64,000 nt of DNA from Helianthus annuus (taxonomy: Eukaryota > Streptophyta > Magnoliopsida > Asterales > Asteraceae). Shown here piece by piece: positions 42,797 through 55,381 of the stretch. The notes below the pieces were generated by a model, which was not told the origin of the DNA, searched no databases, and worked only from the letters and a program-made list of their open reading frames with translations. The stretch covers positions 117,445,426 to 117,509,425 of the forward strand of contig NC_035448.2 in the NCBI RefSeq assembly GCF_002127325.2, read 5' to 3'. Positions within the stretch are counted from its first letter, which is position 1. Each line of letters opens with the position of its first letter. The position numbers and the translations under genes were made by a program.

Positions 42797-43452
42797 GATA
42801 TTCCAGGAGGAACTTTTGATAGTCGTAGGATTGTTGATAGTGGAGCGTCCATGCACAAGTTCGGCGACATAAGGCTCCGAAATATTGTTACATCTAGGAG
42901 AATAGTGTTGCCATTGATGGAGAGAAAGGAAGAAGAAAAGAAGACAAAAATGTCTGATGAAAGAATGTGGTTGAAAGAAGTTGCAAAATTCGGCCAGATG
43001 AAGAATGTGCCAAAATTTGGTTGTTATGGTTTTTGATCAGGTCCTCAGGAAAGATTCCAATGAAATGTACGCACCTGCAGAACGCCTGAAGTTCAAAATC
43101 AACAAAATGGACGTGTAGTGTACATTTCTTCGCGGTGTGATTGAAGAAAATGTGTTTGTTGAACGAACTACACCGGATGTGCAAATGTCTTGGCGTGGAT
43201 TGAACAACCACACACTACTTCTCAAGAGGAAGACAAAGACCTTCGCTGGTGCAATGTGGAAGACCAGCCGGAACCAAAGGTTTTTGATCGTATTGCTGTG
43301 AAGAGATTTTTCAGTAGCTACAAAATCGACTTTGAAGTCCACACCGGGTGGATATCCAGTTTGGGAGAGTGCTCAGATTCCTTGCAATGCACGAAGCAGT
43401 TGCAGGATACGGTTTTTAAATTTCTAATCTCTCCTATACTTGTCGATATTTA
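42797..43452 (+). pseudogene. Collapsed pol of Copia A
   Basis: The protease start remains (RRIVDSGASMHK, about 42827-42862), then a charged stretch to TGA 43034-43036. After that come RT-like remnants (MYAPAERLKF, about 43062-43091) with stops, and a last open part (43190-43452) ending QLQDTVFKFLISPILVD, which matches the RT/RNase H boundary of D (QLRDYGFEFLTTPIYVD). Integrase and the YVDD region are missing. Element E has the same collapsed structure, so the deletion is shared by descent. Confidence 0.75.
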
Positions 43453-45396
43453 AGCTGCTTTATGAATTATATCATCTGGTACAGCACTCTTTAATCTGAC
43501 ACGTTGAACTCGAATATCACCTCACACGTGATTCTTTCTCTATGAAACTCGTCAATGTTGTCATGGTCCGCACCGCTTACCGACGTGCCAACTCATTTTT
43601 CCAAAATTCGATAAATCATTTCTGATTAAAATTAATTTTGGTAAACGGCATTGAGGTAAAACACGAGTTAACCAACATCGAAAAATCATTTTTGTAAATA
43701 TCTTTGTGTCTTTTAAATTTATCTTAGTTTATTGATTTTAGGGGGAGTAAATCCAAAAATCTAAAAATCCAAAAACATCGAAAAATTTAAAAAACACAAA
43801 AACAATAGAAAAACAAAAATGAGTTTCCTGGTGAGCAAAAGAGAAAATGATAGTACATCAGTGGTCTATCCAAACCTCTTTAAACCTTAAATGAAATACG
43901 ATAAGCAGCTCTATATAAGATGTATCGGTAGGCTCACAATCATTTGAAAGTGTGCAGGGTGATATAAACCTTAATTGACTGAAGACCAGGTGGGAACCAT
44001 TCATTGGCATATGGTCTTAGTACCGAAATTTCGTTTGATAGATTGCCGAGGAGGTTCTGAGATATTCGGTCTTTATGCTGCTTATCATCTGGGTATCATG
44101 GTTGTATCTTTTACCGAAAAATAACGGGGACGCAAGTCTAGATCTTCCATGATACTATACATACGTGTACATACTGCATTCGACCTCAATAAGTGATCAA
44201 CAATCACATGTCCAAACAAATAAGTGATAAAATATCACATCTATCCGGGAGTCAAGTTCGTCTCTCTGCTGTACGAAAGTACTGACCTGTTCACGGACTT
44301 GCTCCTGTGCCCTCATGCATCGAAAATCAAGTTCCTCGTCAATAAGTGATTTTATCACATAGGGCTTGGTTTTCAAATCTAAATAAGTGAGTATCTCACA
44401 TCATATACGGTCAAACAAATGATAATCGGTATACTCACCGGTAAGATGAACCCTCGTGCATACCTTGATACGGGAATGTGTCGTAAGGTGGATGAACACC
44501 GGTCGGTAAGTATAAATCTTACCTTAACGTATCCCCTCGCCATGATTACATCTGATAAGCTGAGCTTATGTGGACAACAATACTGATAATTGTTATAGGA
44601 TGCTTATCTAAATGTTAACTAACTGAACAACAAGAGCGTTTTGGCATGACCGTACACTCACATGATTCTCTTACCCTCGAAACTCGCAAAAAGAATGTCT
44701 GTAAATATTTATTTACTGCTTTCAGTGTTTACATTTGAAATATTCAAAAATACCAAAAAGATTTTAGGTGTGTTTTAATATAAACTTTATAAAAGCCAAA
44801 AAGATTTTATTTCTATCTTATTTTCGATCGTACGACGTTGGAACTCGAGTCTTCGTTACCTGAAACCTGACTGAAAACCGAATTGACTAAATCCTCATAA
44901 ACGGTCGAAATTTGCAAGTTTTGAAAGTTAGAAACTGAAATTGATAAATTTTATTAAACTTTCAAACTGTCGGACGGTGTTTAATTTATACATGGTCTTA
45001 CGTGTGTCATTTGTTTATACTAACTATATTCCAAGCAGTTGTTCTCATTACGCGTTTAGATTTCTTGCATGTGAAGATTCTAAAGGCAAGGAGAACATGG
45101 TCGATGACAAGCTTCGGAATGAAGACACGACGTGAAGGCACTCAAATGATGAAGATGATCGAGTTGCCGCTGACCATCATCAACACCACAAGGATCTCAA
45201 GCGCTAATGTTCAAGTCATTCACGAGCATAACTCAAGGGGGAGCTTATGTTAAGGGGGAGTTTGTCAACACACTTCCTACATGATACGGGGAGTTTGTTG
45301 ATACACTTTCTGCTTTCAAGACGTGAATACTTTCAAGATCCTCCGACATAGAAGACATCAAAGGCGAATCTCGCGAGTAGCGTCCAAGGGGGAGTT
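43453..45396 (+). mobile_element. Copia A tail
   Basis: Collinear with the D tail: RNase H remnant to about 43660, then AGGGGGAGTAAATCC (43740), four dyads (about 44192-44400), the AGGATGCTTATC segment and purine tracts at about 45235, 45251, 45288 and 45386. No conserved ORF. Confidence 0.8.
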
Positions 45397-46030
45397 TGTT
45401 GATACATATTTGTGGACACGACTCGCGCAACGAGACTTGGCTATGACACGACATTCCTCCTTCGTGTACATCGAGATTACAAGCAGGCCAAGACTTCAAG
45501 GACTGTGAACATATAGTCCCTTGGGCTGAAGCAAAGAAGAAACATGTCTTGGGCTTATGATTTTGGCGAAACAGCTACTGGGCCCAAGCCCATGTTTGGC
45601 GAAACACAAACAGTGTTGATGAAACACATGTGTTTCATCAACCTTTTCCTTGTTTCGTCGACTCAATTGTGTTTCATCAAAAAGGTGTTTCATCAAAAAG
45701 GTGTTTCATCAAAAGTGTTTCGCCAATTGTCTGTTTCGTTGTGTCTGTGTGTATAAATAGACTGTCACTAGTCTTAGAACATAAGAGAACACAGAGAGAA
45801 TAGAGAGCACACACACACGAGAGTTTTAGAGAGTTTGCAAAACATATTTGTAAAAATTGCTTTGTAACCGAATCTTTCATACATATTAATACAGAGGTGT
45901 TAATCGGTGAATATTGCGTGTCGTGTATTTGCTTGTTCTATCTCGGTTTGCCTTTCCGGTTGGATTCCGCACAACCGGGTTGGTTCGTACACAAGGATTA
46001 GGCGACTAGATCCTCCTACCCGGACCTACA
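45397..46030 (+). repeat. 3' LTR of Copia A
   Basis: 634 bp, TGTTGATACATAT to CCGGACCTACA, directly after CAAGGGGGAGTT and directly before ACATG. It is 7 bp longer than the 5' LTR because of CCCAAGCCC at about 45590. Confidence 0.95.
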
Positions 46031-46035
46031 ACATG

Positions 46036-46380
46036 GTCTTCGTAGGTTACAACATTTTTTTGGGAATTATAAATTGAAAATATTTATTGTAAATGTTGGG
46101 CCTAATTAATTTTCATTGGGCAGAAAATCAAGTCTTCGCAGTGAATCAGTCTTTGTGGGTTATATTTCATGTTCTGGGCCTAGTAACTATTTTGAGAATT
46201 GGGCCGGATTTTTATTCTTCACGAAAGTTGTTCTTAGTAGGCTTTAACTCTTGGGCTAAGGAAAGTTATAAATGGTTATATTGTTAGTGAATAATTATTC
46301 TTGAAAACCATCTTTCTTGAATATCATCTTTCGTGGACTTTGTTCATTCACAGAAGGTTCAAAATTGTTTTTAAGCTGGT
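46036..46380 (+). mobile_element. Leader of Copia B, right part
   Basis: It continues 36904 after element A. It carries ATCTTTC / CATCTTTCG motifs near 46308-46332 like other Copia leaders. TTATTTTCAG at 46382-46391 directly precedes gag-like codons. Confidence 0.6.
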
Positions 46381-47762
46381 TATTTTCAGTATAGTACGGA
46401 CTGGTGGGGTTGGAAACCTGTTCCTGATACGGATAATATGTATACGGGAAAGGGTTTAGCGCCAGTAAATATGTATGGTGAACCAATTGCCTCAGCTATA
46501 AGACCTGCTCAACATGCTCAGCTACAAACAACTTTTGTCTCAAGCACCAATATGTATGGTGAACCACAACCAGTTGCCTCAGAATAAAAACTATCGGTCT
46601 ACTACTCGAGTACCATCATTTCTTGATCCAAACTACAATGGTCAAACAAGAACTGCGTTTTATGCCAGAATTGTCAAGGATGTCAGCAATGGTGAGTCCT
46701 CGGGAAATAATGACAGTTCTGAACATGGCGGTAGCTCAGTTGAAGATGGTACAAGTTCAAGTTCAAGCGAGGATGGATCAGAATATGAATCAACAAGGGA
46801 GATTGTTGATTCTGAGGCAAATGAGTCAATATCTGAGAGTAAATCCAGTCAGGTATGTGTCGATGAACCAAGTTCGGATAGGTGTGATAGTTGTGTTGAG
46901 TTAGCTAAATTGTCTGATTTGCAAAGCAAATTGTCGGATTTGAAAAGCAAATACGAAGATTTGCAAAGCAAGTACGACGTGACATTTATCCATGATCAAA
47001 GTTTGATCGTGGATCTTTCAAAGTGCACAGAGGCCAATATGTTTCACAAAAATCATGAACATGAATTTATAAAGATAATTGACACATTAAAGGAAGATAA
47101 GTCCGAGCTAACAAAAATGGTTTCAAGAAAACAAACTGCGATAAACAATTACATCACTAGGCTTGAGGAAGCACAAAAAGAGTTGGCCTGTGTCAAGTGT
47201 GAAAATGAGGCGATCCAGCTTAGATTAGATAGTTACTCAAACTCTAGGTATGTGCTGGATCACATCATTGACATATAGAAAAAGAAAGATGATGTCACGT
47301 GCATTGGATATAAGAAGTGCCCTCCACCTGTTAGACACAATTATTCCGCGATGCCTGATGAGGAAGATAAACCTCACTTTGAGCCATCTGTTCCTTTAGA
47401 TGTTGAGGAATTCGCAGCTGGACTTGGTTACAAAAAGAAAGTATCATCATACTCGGATGTGTCAGCAGCTTCGAAAGTATCAACTGCTGAACAACATCAG
47501 GATCCTCCAGTCATTGTTGAGGATGCTGATTCTTCAGATGATGAATCCGAGAATACTAACTCAGCACAGTCTGATGCAGAGGACATACCTTTTGAGAATC
47601 ATACTCTATGTGATCCTCCAGCAAAACCTGCTAAGACTGTCCTGGTTGAGTCCACGTCTGCGCAAGAGTCTGAGAGTTGTGAAAGCGTAAATTTGCTTTA
47701 CACATTGATTGGATCTGATAAAATATATTCAGACACGGATTTCCCAATCAAGAATGTCAATC
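46381..47762 (+). pseudogene. Gag remnant of Copia B lacking the capsid and first zinc knuckle
   Basis: The start reads TDWWGWKPVPDTDNMYTGKG with two NMYGEP repeats, stops at TAA about 46585, and is followed by a long frame (46514-47762) with TAG at 47276 where the other elements have Gln. Residues such as QTRTAFYARIVKD lead straight into the acidic/Ser part, the coiled coil and the YTLIGSDKIYSDTDFPIKNV region. The capsid part and the first CCHC knuckle are absent. A donor-like CAG|GTATGT is present at 46853. The end is cut by the Gypsy junction at 47763, so the second knuckle, the acceptor and pol are lost. Confidence 0.8.
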
Positions 47763-47843
47763 ACGTGGGAACGTGAGGATCGTATGAAGGCCAAGTACCC
47801 GCATTTATTCCCCAAGACCCCTGTAACTAGAAGCAGAACTTAA
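47763..47843 (+). pseudogene. Last 26 codons of a chromovirus Gypsy Pol (integrase/chromodomain end)
   Basis: The frame reads TWEREDRMKAKYPHLF and ends TAA at 47841-47843. The motif (T)WE.E..M...YP.LF is the typical C-terminal chromodomain end of plant chromovirus integrases. It is fused directly to Copia B gag at 47762/47763. Everything upstream in the Gypsy element is missing. Confidence 0.8.
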
Positions 47844-47878
47844 AATTTCGGGACGAAATTTTCTTAACAGGGGGAGAA
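47844..47878 (+). promoter_or_regulatory. Gypsy 3' non-coding end with polypurine tract
   Basis: TTCGGGACGAAATTTTCTTA, then the purine tract AGGGGGAGAA, directly before the LTR. This string is a hallmark of plant chromovirus 3' ends. Confidence 0.8.
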
Positions 47879-50800
47879 TGTGACAACCCTCACAATTACA
47901 GATACTGTACAATTAATTAATTTTAATTATGTGCTTAATGACTGTGCTTGATTACAACTGACAATTTAAACTGCTTTATGATTTTTGTATTATACATACG
48001 TGTGCATCATATTTCATACAGTCACTCCATTTATTTCACACAAACATTAGTGATAAACTTGATGCACAAAAGCATGGTTAGCACAGTGAGCGGATAACCC
48101 AGAGACATGCTGACAATGCCAGCACCTAGACAGACAATGTTTTTTAGGCCAGTATGAGCCAGAAATAGAATACTACACTAGTAGGGAGTGTAGGGAAGTG
48201 AGGACCATAAAACTGTGCCACTAGGTGATAGTTATAGTGCCGGGAAGTGCCTAAAACACTCTAAATGCAGAATTCTGCACTTAGTAGCAAAAATTCAGCA
48301 TTTAACTATGCTAGTAAGGTGCAAAAATATGTAAGAATGGTCCTGTATACTTTCCTAAGTGCCGGGAATTAATTGTGTTGCAAAAATATATATATATAAG
48401 TCACTTTAAGGAATAATTAAACACTTTAACGGAACGGTATCCAACCGAATAACCGGACATTACCCGAAACACCAAATTTTTGCCAAACACATTGTTTTGC
48501 TATTTCTTGGCTTGTCTTGATCCCCGAACACCCTAACACCCACTAAAAATCAATAAACTAACATATATAAGTTCAAAACTTGAATTCTAACTACCATTTA
48601 CACTTTAGTTACAAAATGTTCCCCTTCCCCCCCCCCCCCACAGCCGAAATCGGTCCCAAGTGGACCCACCATATCATCTTCACCATGCTTCATATCATCC
48701 TACAAGATTTAATACCAATTGTTTAATGGATGATTGCTTGTGGGACTTGCTAAAAGATGAGAAGTAATCCTTATAAGTAAGGAGCTCAAGATCACAACCA
48801 TACCTCATTTAACACACCCTCACTCACTTCACTCTCTCTCTCATTTTCGGTCACCCCAAACCGCCACCCTCACCACCACTCAACATCATCATCTTCATCA
48901 ATATCAAGTTCCATTCAAATATTTGAAGGTGATCCATGGAGGTTGCAAGTTGAAGGGCATTCAAAGGAGCTTTGTTCTAGTCTTTTTCATCATCATTTTC
49001 TCATCATCTTGCACTAGAATTTCTACCCTAGCCTTGTGCTAGTAGTAAGTCTCTTTACACCTTGTTTCATCTTGTTCTTAGTCAAAAAATATGTAGTATG
49101 ATGTTATTGTCTAAATCACTAAAGAACAAGAATACTAAAAGATGTTAAACAAGAATAATGAACATAAAAGTTTACTTGATGATAAAATGCTACTAGTATG
49201 ATGTTGGTCATGAGTATGTTGTTAGTCTTATGATGATTTTTGGTTTTGTGATGATAATCACCATATGATCTTGTTAAATAATGTTGGGAAACATGATTTA
49301 ACAAGAAAAGAAAATGGTTATATGTTAAGTAAAATAACCACTTTCTAGTTAGTCATGAACTTGAAAAGAATGATTTTCTAAATATGAGTGAACTAGTAGA
49401 TTGGTGATCATGTTGATTCAAGTCTTACTAGAATTTTCTTTTTTTAAGTAAACCAAGTTAAAGAATCGGGTTTTACAAAATCATGACTTTACATATACTT
49501 ACATTATTTTTAGAAATACAATAAGTGTAAGAACATTTATTTACAAGAAGAGTTCAAGAAGTTAATTTTTGTAAATACTGCTCACAAGTTGTGAAAACGT
49601 AACTCGTTTAAGAAAATGATTTTTGATGGAATAACTACACTTCGGAAGGTAACTAAGTCTACTAAAAGCTTTACTAAGTTACTACGCTTTTTCGAAACAC
49701 ATCAAGTTCATGACTAGGGTGTGAAACATATATTTTTGCACTTGGTATTATAAAGAATGATTGTTGATGATTGTTGATTGATTTCGAAAAGAAAACGATA
49801 TGCTTATAAGCATGGACACTCCCATTTTTAGGGGAAACTCTGGCGAAATTTTCTAAAAGTCCCAAGACTTAGAAAATTATTTTCTAACAAGTATTTGCAA
49901 ACTGTGTTAACATTGTTTTTCGGAAGTAAACTTCGCCATAAGTTTTATTACAAAACTCCAAAAAATATCAGAGGTGAGTTTTCGAAAATAAAAGCGAATA
50001 AATATATATTTTAAATATATATTTCATGTTAACACGCTTGTGTGATTATTTGTATTTTTGGGAAAAATATATATATTTTGGAAATTAAAGTACTTTAGAC
50101 AAGGGATAAAAATATATTTTCTAAGTGAGACTTAAAAATATATTTTCGAAATTATAAAGCATACATGTATTATTACCCCATCCTTGGGAAGGAATATACT
50201 TATAAAATAAATAAGAAGTGTGAATACGGAATAGTTACCTAACTATTTCTCCAAAAACGTTAAACCCTAAGACAAGGCACGACCATCCTTCTAATAGGCA
50301 TTAGTACGTGTAGATCGTCACGCAGCAGGTTGACTTGGGATCGACTATTTCACGAGACGCACTTCTGTGAGTTCATGTCCCCCCCCCTTTTTCTCTTTAC
50401 TGTTTTCAGTTTTATTCTTCGGGGGTGAAATACATGCGACAATTATTACAAACATTTATTACATGGTATGGTTAGCGTAGGGAGGGCTTATACTACTAGA
50501 TCATGTGAGGGGTGGGTACAACACTCGAGGCCATTAATCCTCGTTGTAGGACTGAGGGACACAAGAGTGATAGATCTATTTGGGTGTAGCGAGCCCACAC
50601 CCGTGAGGCCGGGGAGGCCCATAGAGGTGACTGTGTCTTACAGCCGAAGCCCGGTAACAAATTTGCTAGGTTTGAGTTTCCCTGCACTTTCTCACACATA
50701 CCAGTGGATTTGCAACCCATTGGTGATCTCTTTTTCATTATTGCTACATACCAGGGACTTTTACACATACTTTGAAGGTTTATACGTACTCACTTTCACA

Positions 50801-51200
50801 TGAACTCGCTCAACTGTTTGTTGATTTTTCAAACTACATGTATTTCAGGAAATTAAGGGATCTGACAAGGTATGAATTTTCGTCAAGCTGTGTAAGGAAA
50901 ATGATGTCATCCGAGTTTAGGGATTGTGACTTTTGCCTAGACGAGTCACAAGTCTTAAACTGTATTTTATTCATGTCTTTTGGTCGTGTCGTATGAACAA
51001 GATTTTTAATTATGTCATGTTGTAATCCGTTGCATGTGTCGACTCTTTAAATAATGTTGTTGTGTAAATTTTTTTTATTTAACCTGTTTAATGGATGAAC
51101 ATCATATGTTTTAACTCATATAGCATTGTTGTGATTATGCTATGGTATTAAGAAGTCACACCAAATAAACCCACGCTTCCGCAAAAGCCAGGGTGTGACA
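47879..51200 (+). repeat. Gypsy (chromovirus-type) 3' LTR, 3.3 kb
   Basis: It starts TGTGACAACCCTCAC after the purine tract and ends CCAGGGTGTGACA. TGTGACA stands at both ends, as in Tekay/Del-like LTRs, and the length (about 3.3 kb) fits that group. The inside is AT-rich with a C-run near 48630. ORFs at 49119, 49674, 50468 and 50772 are short and read as chance. No host gene is seen in this 3.3 kb. Confidence 0.8.
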
Positions 51201-51304
51201 ATCGGTCAAGGGGGAATTTGTTAATACAGAGAAGATGAATACTTGACTGAAGATTGATTGTAGTTGCATTTTCAGCATTCGACAGCAACGGACAAGGGGG
51301 GATT
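51201..51304 (+). mobile_element. Copia F tail remnant
   Basis: Two purine tracts, TCAAGGGGGAATTTGTTAAT and CAAGGGGGGATTTG, typical of the last 100 bp before a Copia 3' LTR. Confidence 0.7.
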
Positions 51305-51775
51305 TGTTGATGCAGATTTTGTGTCCGATGCTTGTGGAATAGATTAGATTTATTTTATGTTGAGTATGTAATAGTTAGTGAAACGGTCAAACAAATGTGT
51401 ATTGACCCACTCGTTTGAAGTGGTCAAACGAGAGGGTTATGGGTTTGACTGTGTGTGTGTGCAAGTGAAGTGGGTGTGGCTATAAATACCACCCCTTGTC
51501 TTTCATTTGCACGAGAGAGAGTTAGAGAGTGTGGGTGAGCTGATTTGAGAGTTCACAGTGAGTTCTATTGTGTGTGTGGGGGGGGGGGGGAGATCACCAC
51601 CTGGTCTCTCCCCGGATGTATACTCCTTTGGTATTAGTTCGGTTATATTGTAATCAGGCCGATTCGTAATGTTATACTACCATACGAAGAAGTTGTGTTT
51701 ATCCATCTCTAATCTCTCCCGTCTTGAACTAATCTCACACTAATCACGGTTTCGGGCTCGAAACACTATCCTACA
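51305..51775 (+). repeat. 3' LTR of Copia F
   Basis: It starts TGTTGATGCAGATTTTGTG after a purine tract and ends ACTATCCTACA; 471 bp. A TATAAATACC promoter box lies at 51481, and a run of 12 G near 51580. The rest of element F is absent. Confidence 0.75.
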
Positions 51776-52426
51776 ATCAACAAACTCCCCCTTGGATGAT
51801 GCTGATGATGTTCAACTTCACACTGATGGATCTTGAGAACATCTTCACTTGTCACAGACAGTAGGTGCATCAACAAGCTCCCCCTAATTGAATGTAGCTT
51901 GTGAATCTGTTGATCTTCAAAGCTTTAGATCCTCATTGTTGATGAGTGGTCAACCGAAACTTGACTATCTTGATCATCTTGATCCACTGATTGCATCCAA
52001 GTTGTGTCGCCAATTCATAGCTTGTCCTCTGACATGTTCTATTTGCCTATAGCTTGCTTGAATGCTACATCTGCACACACGAGAAAGCTAAACACGTAAT
52101 GAGAACAACCGCTAGGGTTTTAATCAATCTTGCAGAATTTTCAACTAAAAACCTCACTAAGGATTGATTTATACATATTAACTGACGACACACATGGGAG
52201 CCAACTTTCATTCAACTACCAATCGTCAAAATTTTGAAAGTTTCAAAATTGTTCAATTTTAGATCTTTAACTTTCAAAATTTGTCATGTTCGACCATTTA
52301 TGAAGATTCGATTGTTTTCCGGCTTACAAACAGGTTTTAGATGGATATGATTCAAGCTCCAACATCGGTCAATAAAAAATAAGGTAGAAACAAAATGGTC
52401 GAGTTAGTGAGATACGTGATCTCATA
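51776..52426 (-). mobile_element. Copia tail fragment, minus strand (paralogue of 15373-16009)
   Basis: The reverse complement of a Copia tail, starting at the purine tract ACTCCCCCTTGG and containing GCATCAACAAGCTCCCCCTA. It aligns along its length with 15373-16009, including the following R-unit half, so both loci derive from one duplicated segment. Confidence 0.8.
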
Positions 52427-52527
52427 ATGATTTGGGTATGGAAATATTGCGCTCTCCTCAATATATTCTTTTTTATGTGAGGTGGCATCATCTTTCTATT
52501 AAAATCAGAATGCACACAAGTTATCCG

Positions 52528-52621
<94 letters not shown>

Positions 52622-52726
52622 AAAATCCACAAATTTAAGGGGAAAGTGATGAACAAGACTAAAACAAAACAAAATGTAAAATGGAGGGGGTAGAATAGTA
52701 AATTTCACACCTTACCCATACCCACG
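52427..52726 (+). repeat. R unit, copy 5, left half
   Basis: It runs from ATTTGGGTATGG to CATACCCACG, where Copia E inserts. It has an (AT)n expansion at 52530-52617 that the other copies lack. Confidence 0.85.
52530..52617. repeat. (AT)n microsatellite
   Basis: About 88 bp of pure AT dinucleotides. It gives false Ile/Tyr-repeat ORFs on both strands. Confidence 0.97.
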
Positions 52727-53387
52727 TGTAGGTCCCGTTTTTCCGGTGGATCGATAACGTAAACCTATCCTTGTTTATCACAAACACGGTAACGGGTGCG
52801 GAATCCCCGTGACGGTGCAAACCAAACAAAGTGTAAAATAAGAACATGTAACCAAAAGATTCAATATCTATTGATTAGGGATGAGTACAACCCGAAACAT
52901 ATACAAACAATGTTTACAGAGTTTCACTAAGTCTCACAGGTCTCTCATACGTTTCACACAGAAACTGTGAGGGGTATTTATACTAGACAGACACAGATCT
53001 TGACGAAACACAAACATAACTCGGCGAAACAAACTAAGTGACGAAACAGGGGAGGCCTACTACATAGTCGACGAAACGCAAATCTGTTTCGTCGTCATGG
53101 GATCAGGCCCAAATTAGGCCCAATATGTGTGTTTGTTTCGTCAGGGGAGGAATTTGGCAAATACAACATAAGATAAATTAGTGACATCATCATGACATCA
53201 CTAAGGTGATGTCATGGTGATGTGTTTGGTGATGTTGTTCGCGGCTCTCCGTGCTTGGCGTGTCGAACTCTGGGGCGCACGACGGAGGAATGTCGTGTCG
53301 TCGGGCTTGAGCCGGACCTAACTGAGTCAACACGAACTGAATCGAACCGAGTCGAGTCGAGTCGCGTCCACATAAAATGTACCAACA
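52727..53387 (-). repeat. 3' LTR of Copia E
   Basis: 661 bp. The reverse complement starts TGTTGGTACATTTTATG after the purine tract CCAAGGGGGAGTT and ends AACGGGACCTACA. It contains TTTCGTC/GACGAAA motifs and a TGACATCA...TGATGTCA palindromic stretch (53180-53220). Confidence 0.88.
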
Positions 53388-55381
53388 AACTCCCCCTTGG
53401 ATGCTACTCGTGATGGTTCGTCTTCTGAGATTGTTCGTCTTCTGTGTCTTTCATGTCGGAGGATCTTCAAAGTCTTCACGCGTCGTAAGAAGAAAGTGTA
53501 TCAACAAACTCCCCTTTTCATTTAAGAAGTGTGTTAACAAACTCCCCCTTAGAATGAACTCTCCATTGAGTTATGCTCGTGAATCTTTTTGATCTTCAAT
53601 TCTTTAGATCCTTGTGGTGTTGATGAAGGGTCAGCGGCAACTCGATCATCTTTATCCTTTGAGTGCCTTCACGTCGTGTCTTCATTCCGAAGCTTGTCAT
53701 CGAACATGTTCTCCTTGCCTTTAGCATCTGCACATGCAAGAAATCTAAACGCATAATGAGAAAAACCGCTTGGAATACAGTTTCCATAAAGAAACGACAC
53801 ATGTGTGACCATATTTAAATCAACTACCGACCGACAAAAGTTTGCAAGTTTAAAAATTGATCAATTTTAATCCTTTAACTTTCAAAACTTGTTAACTTCG
53901 ACTGTTTCTGAAGGTGCAATTGTTTTCCGGCTTACGATCAGGATTTTGGGTAGGATAGACTCGAGTTCCAACATCGGTCAATCAAAAAATAAACAAGAAG
54001 CAAAATCTTTTTGGCTTTTATAAAGTTTATGTTAAAACACACCTAAAATCTTTTTGGAATTTTCATTTTTCAAAAGTAATGACGGAAAACAATAAATTAA
54101 TATATACAAAGATGCAGAAACCGAAAACAGTAAATAAATATTTACAGACATTCTTTTTGCGAGTTTCGAGGGTAAGAGAATTATATCAGTGTACGGTCAT
54201 GCCAAAACGCTCTTGTTGTTCAATTAGTTAACATTAAGATAAGCATCCTATAACGATTATCGGTATTGTTGTCCACATAAGCTCAACTTATCAGATGTAA
54301 TCATGGCGAAGGGATATGTTAAGGTATGATTTATACTTACCGACCGGTGTTCATCCACACACGACACATTCCCGTATCAAGGTATGCACGAGGGTTCATC
54401 TTACCGGTGAGTATACCGATTATCATCTGTTTGACCGTATATGATGTGAGATTCTCACTTATTTTGATTTGAAAACAAGCCCTATGTGATAGAATCACTT
54501 ATTGATGAGGAACTTGATTTTCGATGCATGAGGGCACAGGAGCAAGTCCGTGAACAGGTCAGTACTTTCGTACAGCAGAGAGACGAACTTGACTCCCGGA
54601 TAAATGTGATATATTATCACTTATTTGAGGGACATGTGATTGTTTATCACTTATTGAGGTCGAATGCAATATGTACACGTATATATGGTATCATGGAAGA
54701 TCTAGACTTGCGTCCCCGTTATTTTTCGGTAAAAGATACAACCATGATACCCAGATGATAAGCAGCATAAAGACCGAATATCTCAGAACCTCGGCAATCT
54801 ATCAAACGAATTTTCGGTACCAAGACCATATGCCAATGAATGGTTCCCACCTGGTCTTCAGTCGATTTAAGATTTACATCACCCTGCACACTTTAAAATG
54901 ATTATGAGCCTACCGATACATCTTATATAGAGCTGCTTATCGTTTTTCATTTTAGGTTCATTTCAAATAGGTTTAGACAGACCACTAACGTACTATCATT
55001 TTCTCTTTTTCTCTCCAGGAAACTCATTTTTGTTTTTCTATTGTTTTTGTGTTTTTAAAATTTTCGATGTTTTGGGATTTTTCAAAATTTGGATTTACTC
55101 CCCCTAAAATCAACAAACTAAGATAAAATTTAAAAGACACAAAGATATTAACAAAAACGATTTCCCGATGTCAGATTAACTCATGTTTTACCTCAATGCC
55201 GTTTACCAAATTTAATTTTAATCAGAAATGATTTTATCGAATTGGAAAAATCAATTGGCATGTCGGTAAGCGGTGCGAACCAAGACAACATTGACTAGTT
55301 TCATAGTGAAACAATCACGTGTGAGGTGATATTTGAGATCAACGTGTCACGTCAAAGAGTGTTGTACAAGATAATAATTGT
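53388..55381 (-). mobile_element. Copia E tail
   Basis: The reverse complement is collinear with the D and A tails, with three purine tracts near 53391, 53510 and 53545, the AGGATGCTTATC segment (about 54240), four dyads (about 54445-54655) and TTTAGGGGGAGTAAATCC (about 55092). The plus-strand ORF at 54486-54758 is not kept as a frame elsewhere. Confidence 0.8.

Larger units (their letters stand above)
36905..46030 (+). mobile_element. Complete Copia element A, gag intact, pol collapsed
   Basis: 9,126 bp with target duplication ACATG (36900-36904 and 46031-46035), inserted in the leader of Copia B. LTRs are 627 and 634 bp; I see roughly 15-18 base differences and a 7-bp indel, so A is clearly older than D. 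Gag is one long open frame of 1,323 residues, while pol is reduced to about 0.65 kb of fragments. Integrase and most of RT are gone, so this copy would depend on another element to move. Confidence 0.95.
42252..47858 (+). repeat. Long direct duplication, copy 1
   Basis: This 5.6 kb is repeated at 58394-64000 with a constant offset of 16,142 bp. I count about 20 base differences and no net indels (about 0.35%). The copy contains the end of gag A, pol remnants, the tail, the 3' LTR, gag B and the Gypsy junction. Confidence 0.95.

Noticed and set aside
47879..51200. Host gene in the 3.3 kb after the Gypsy end
   Set aside because: Boundaries TGTGACA at both ends and the purine tract mark it as an LTR; the ORFs inside are short and lack domains.
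52369..52656. Ile/Tyr-repeat ORFs on both strands
   Set aside because: (AT)n microsatellite translation.
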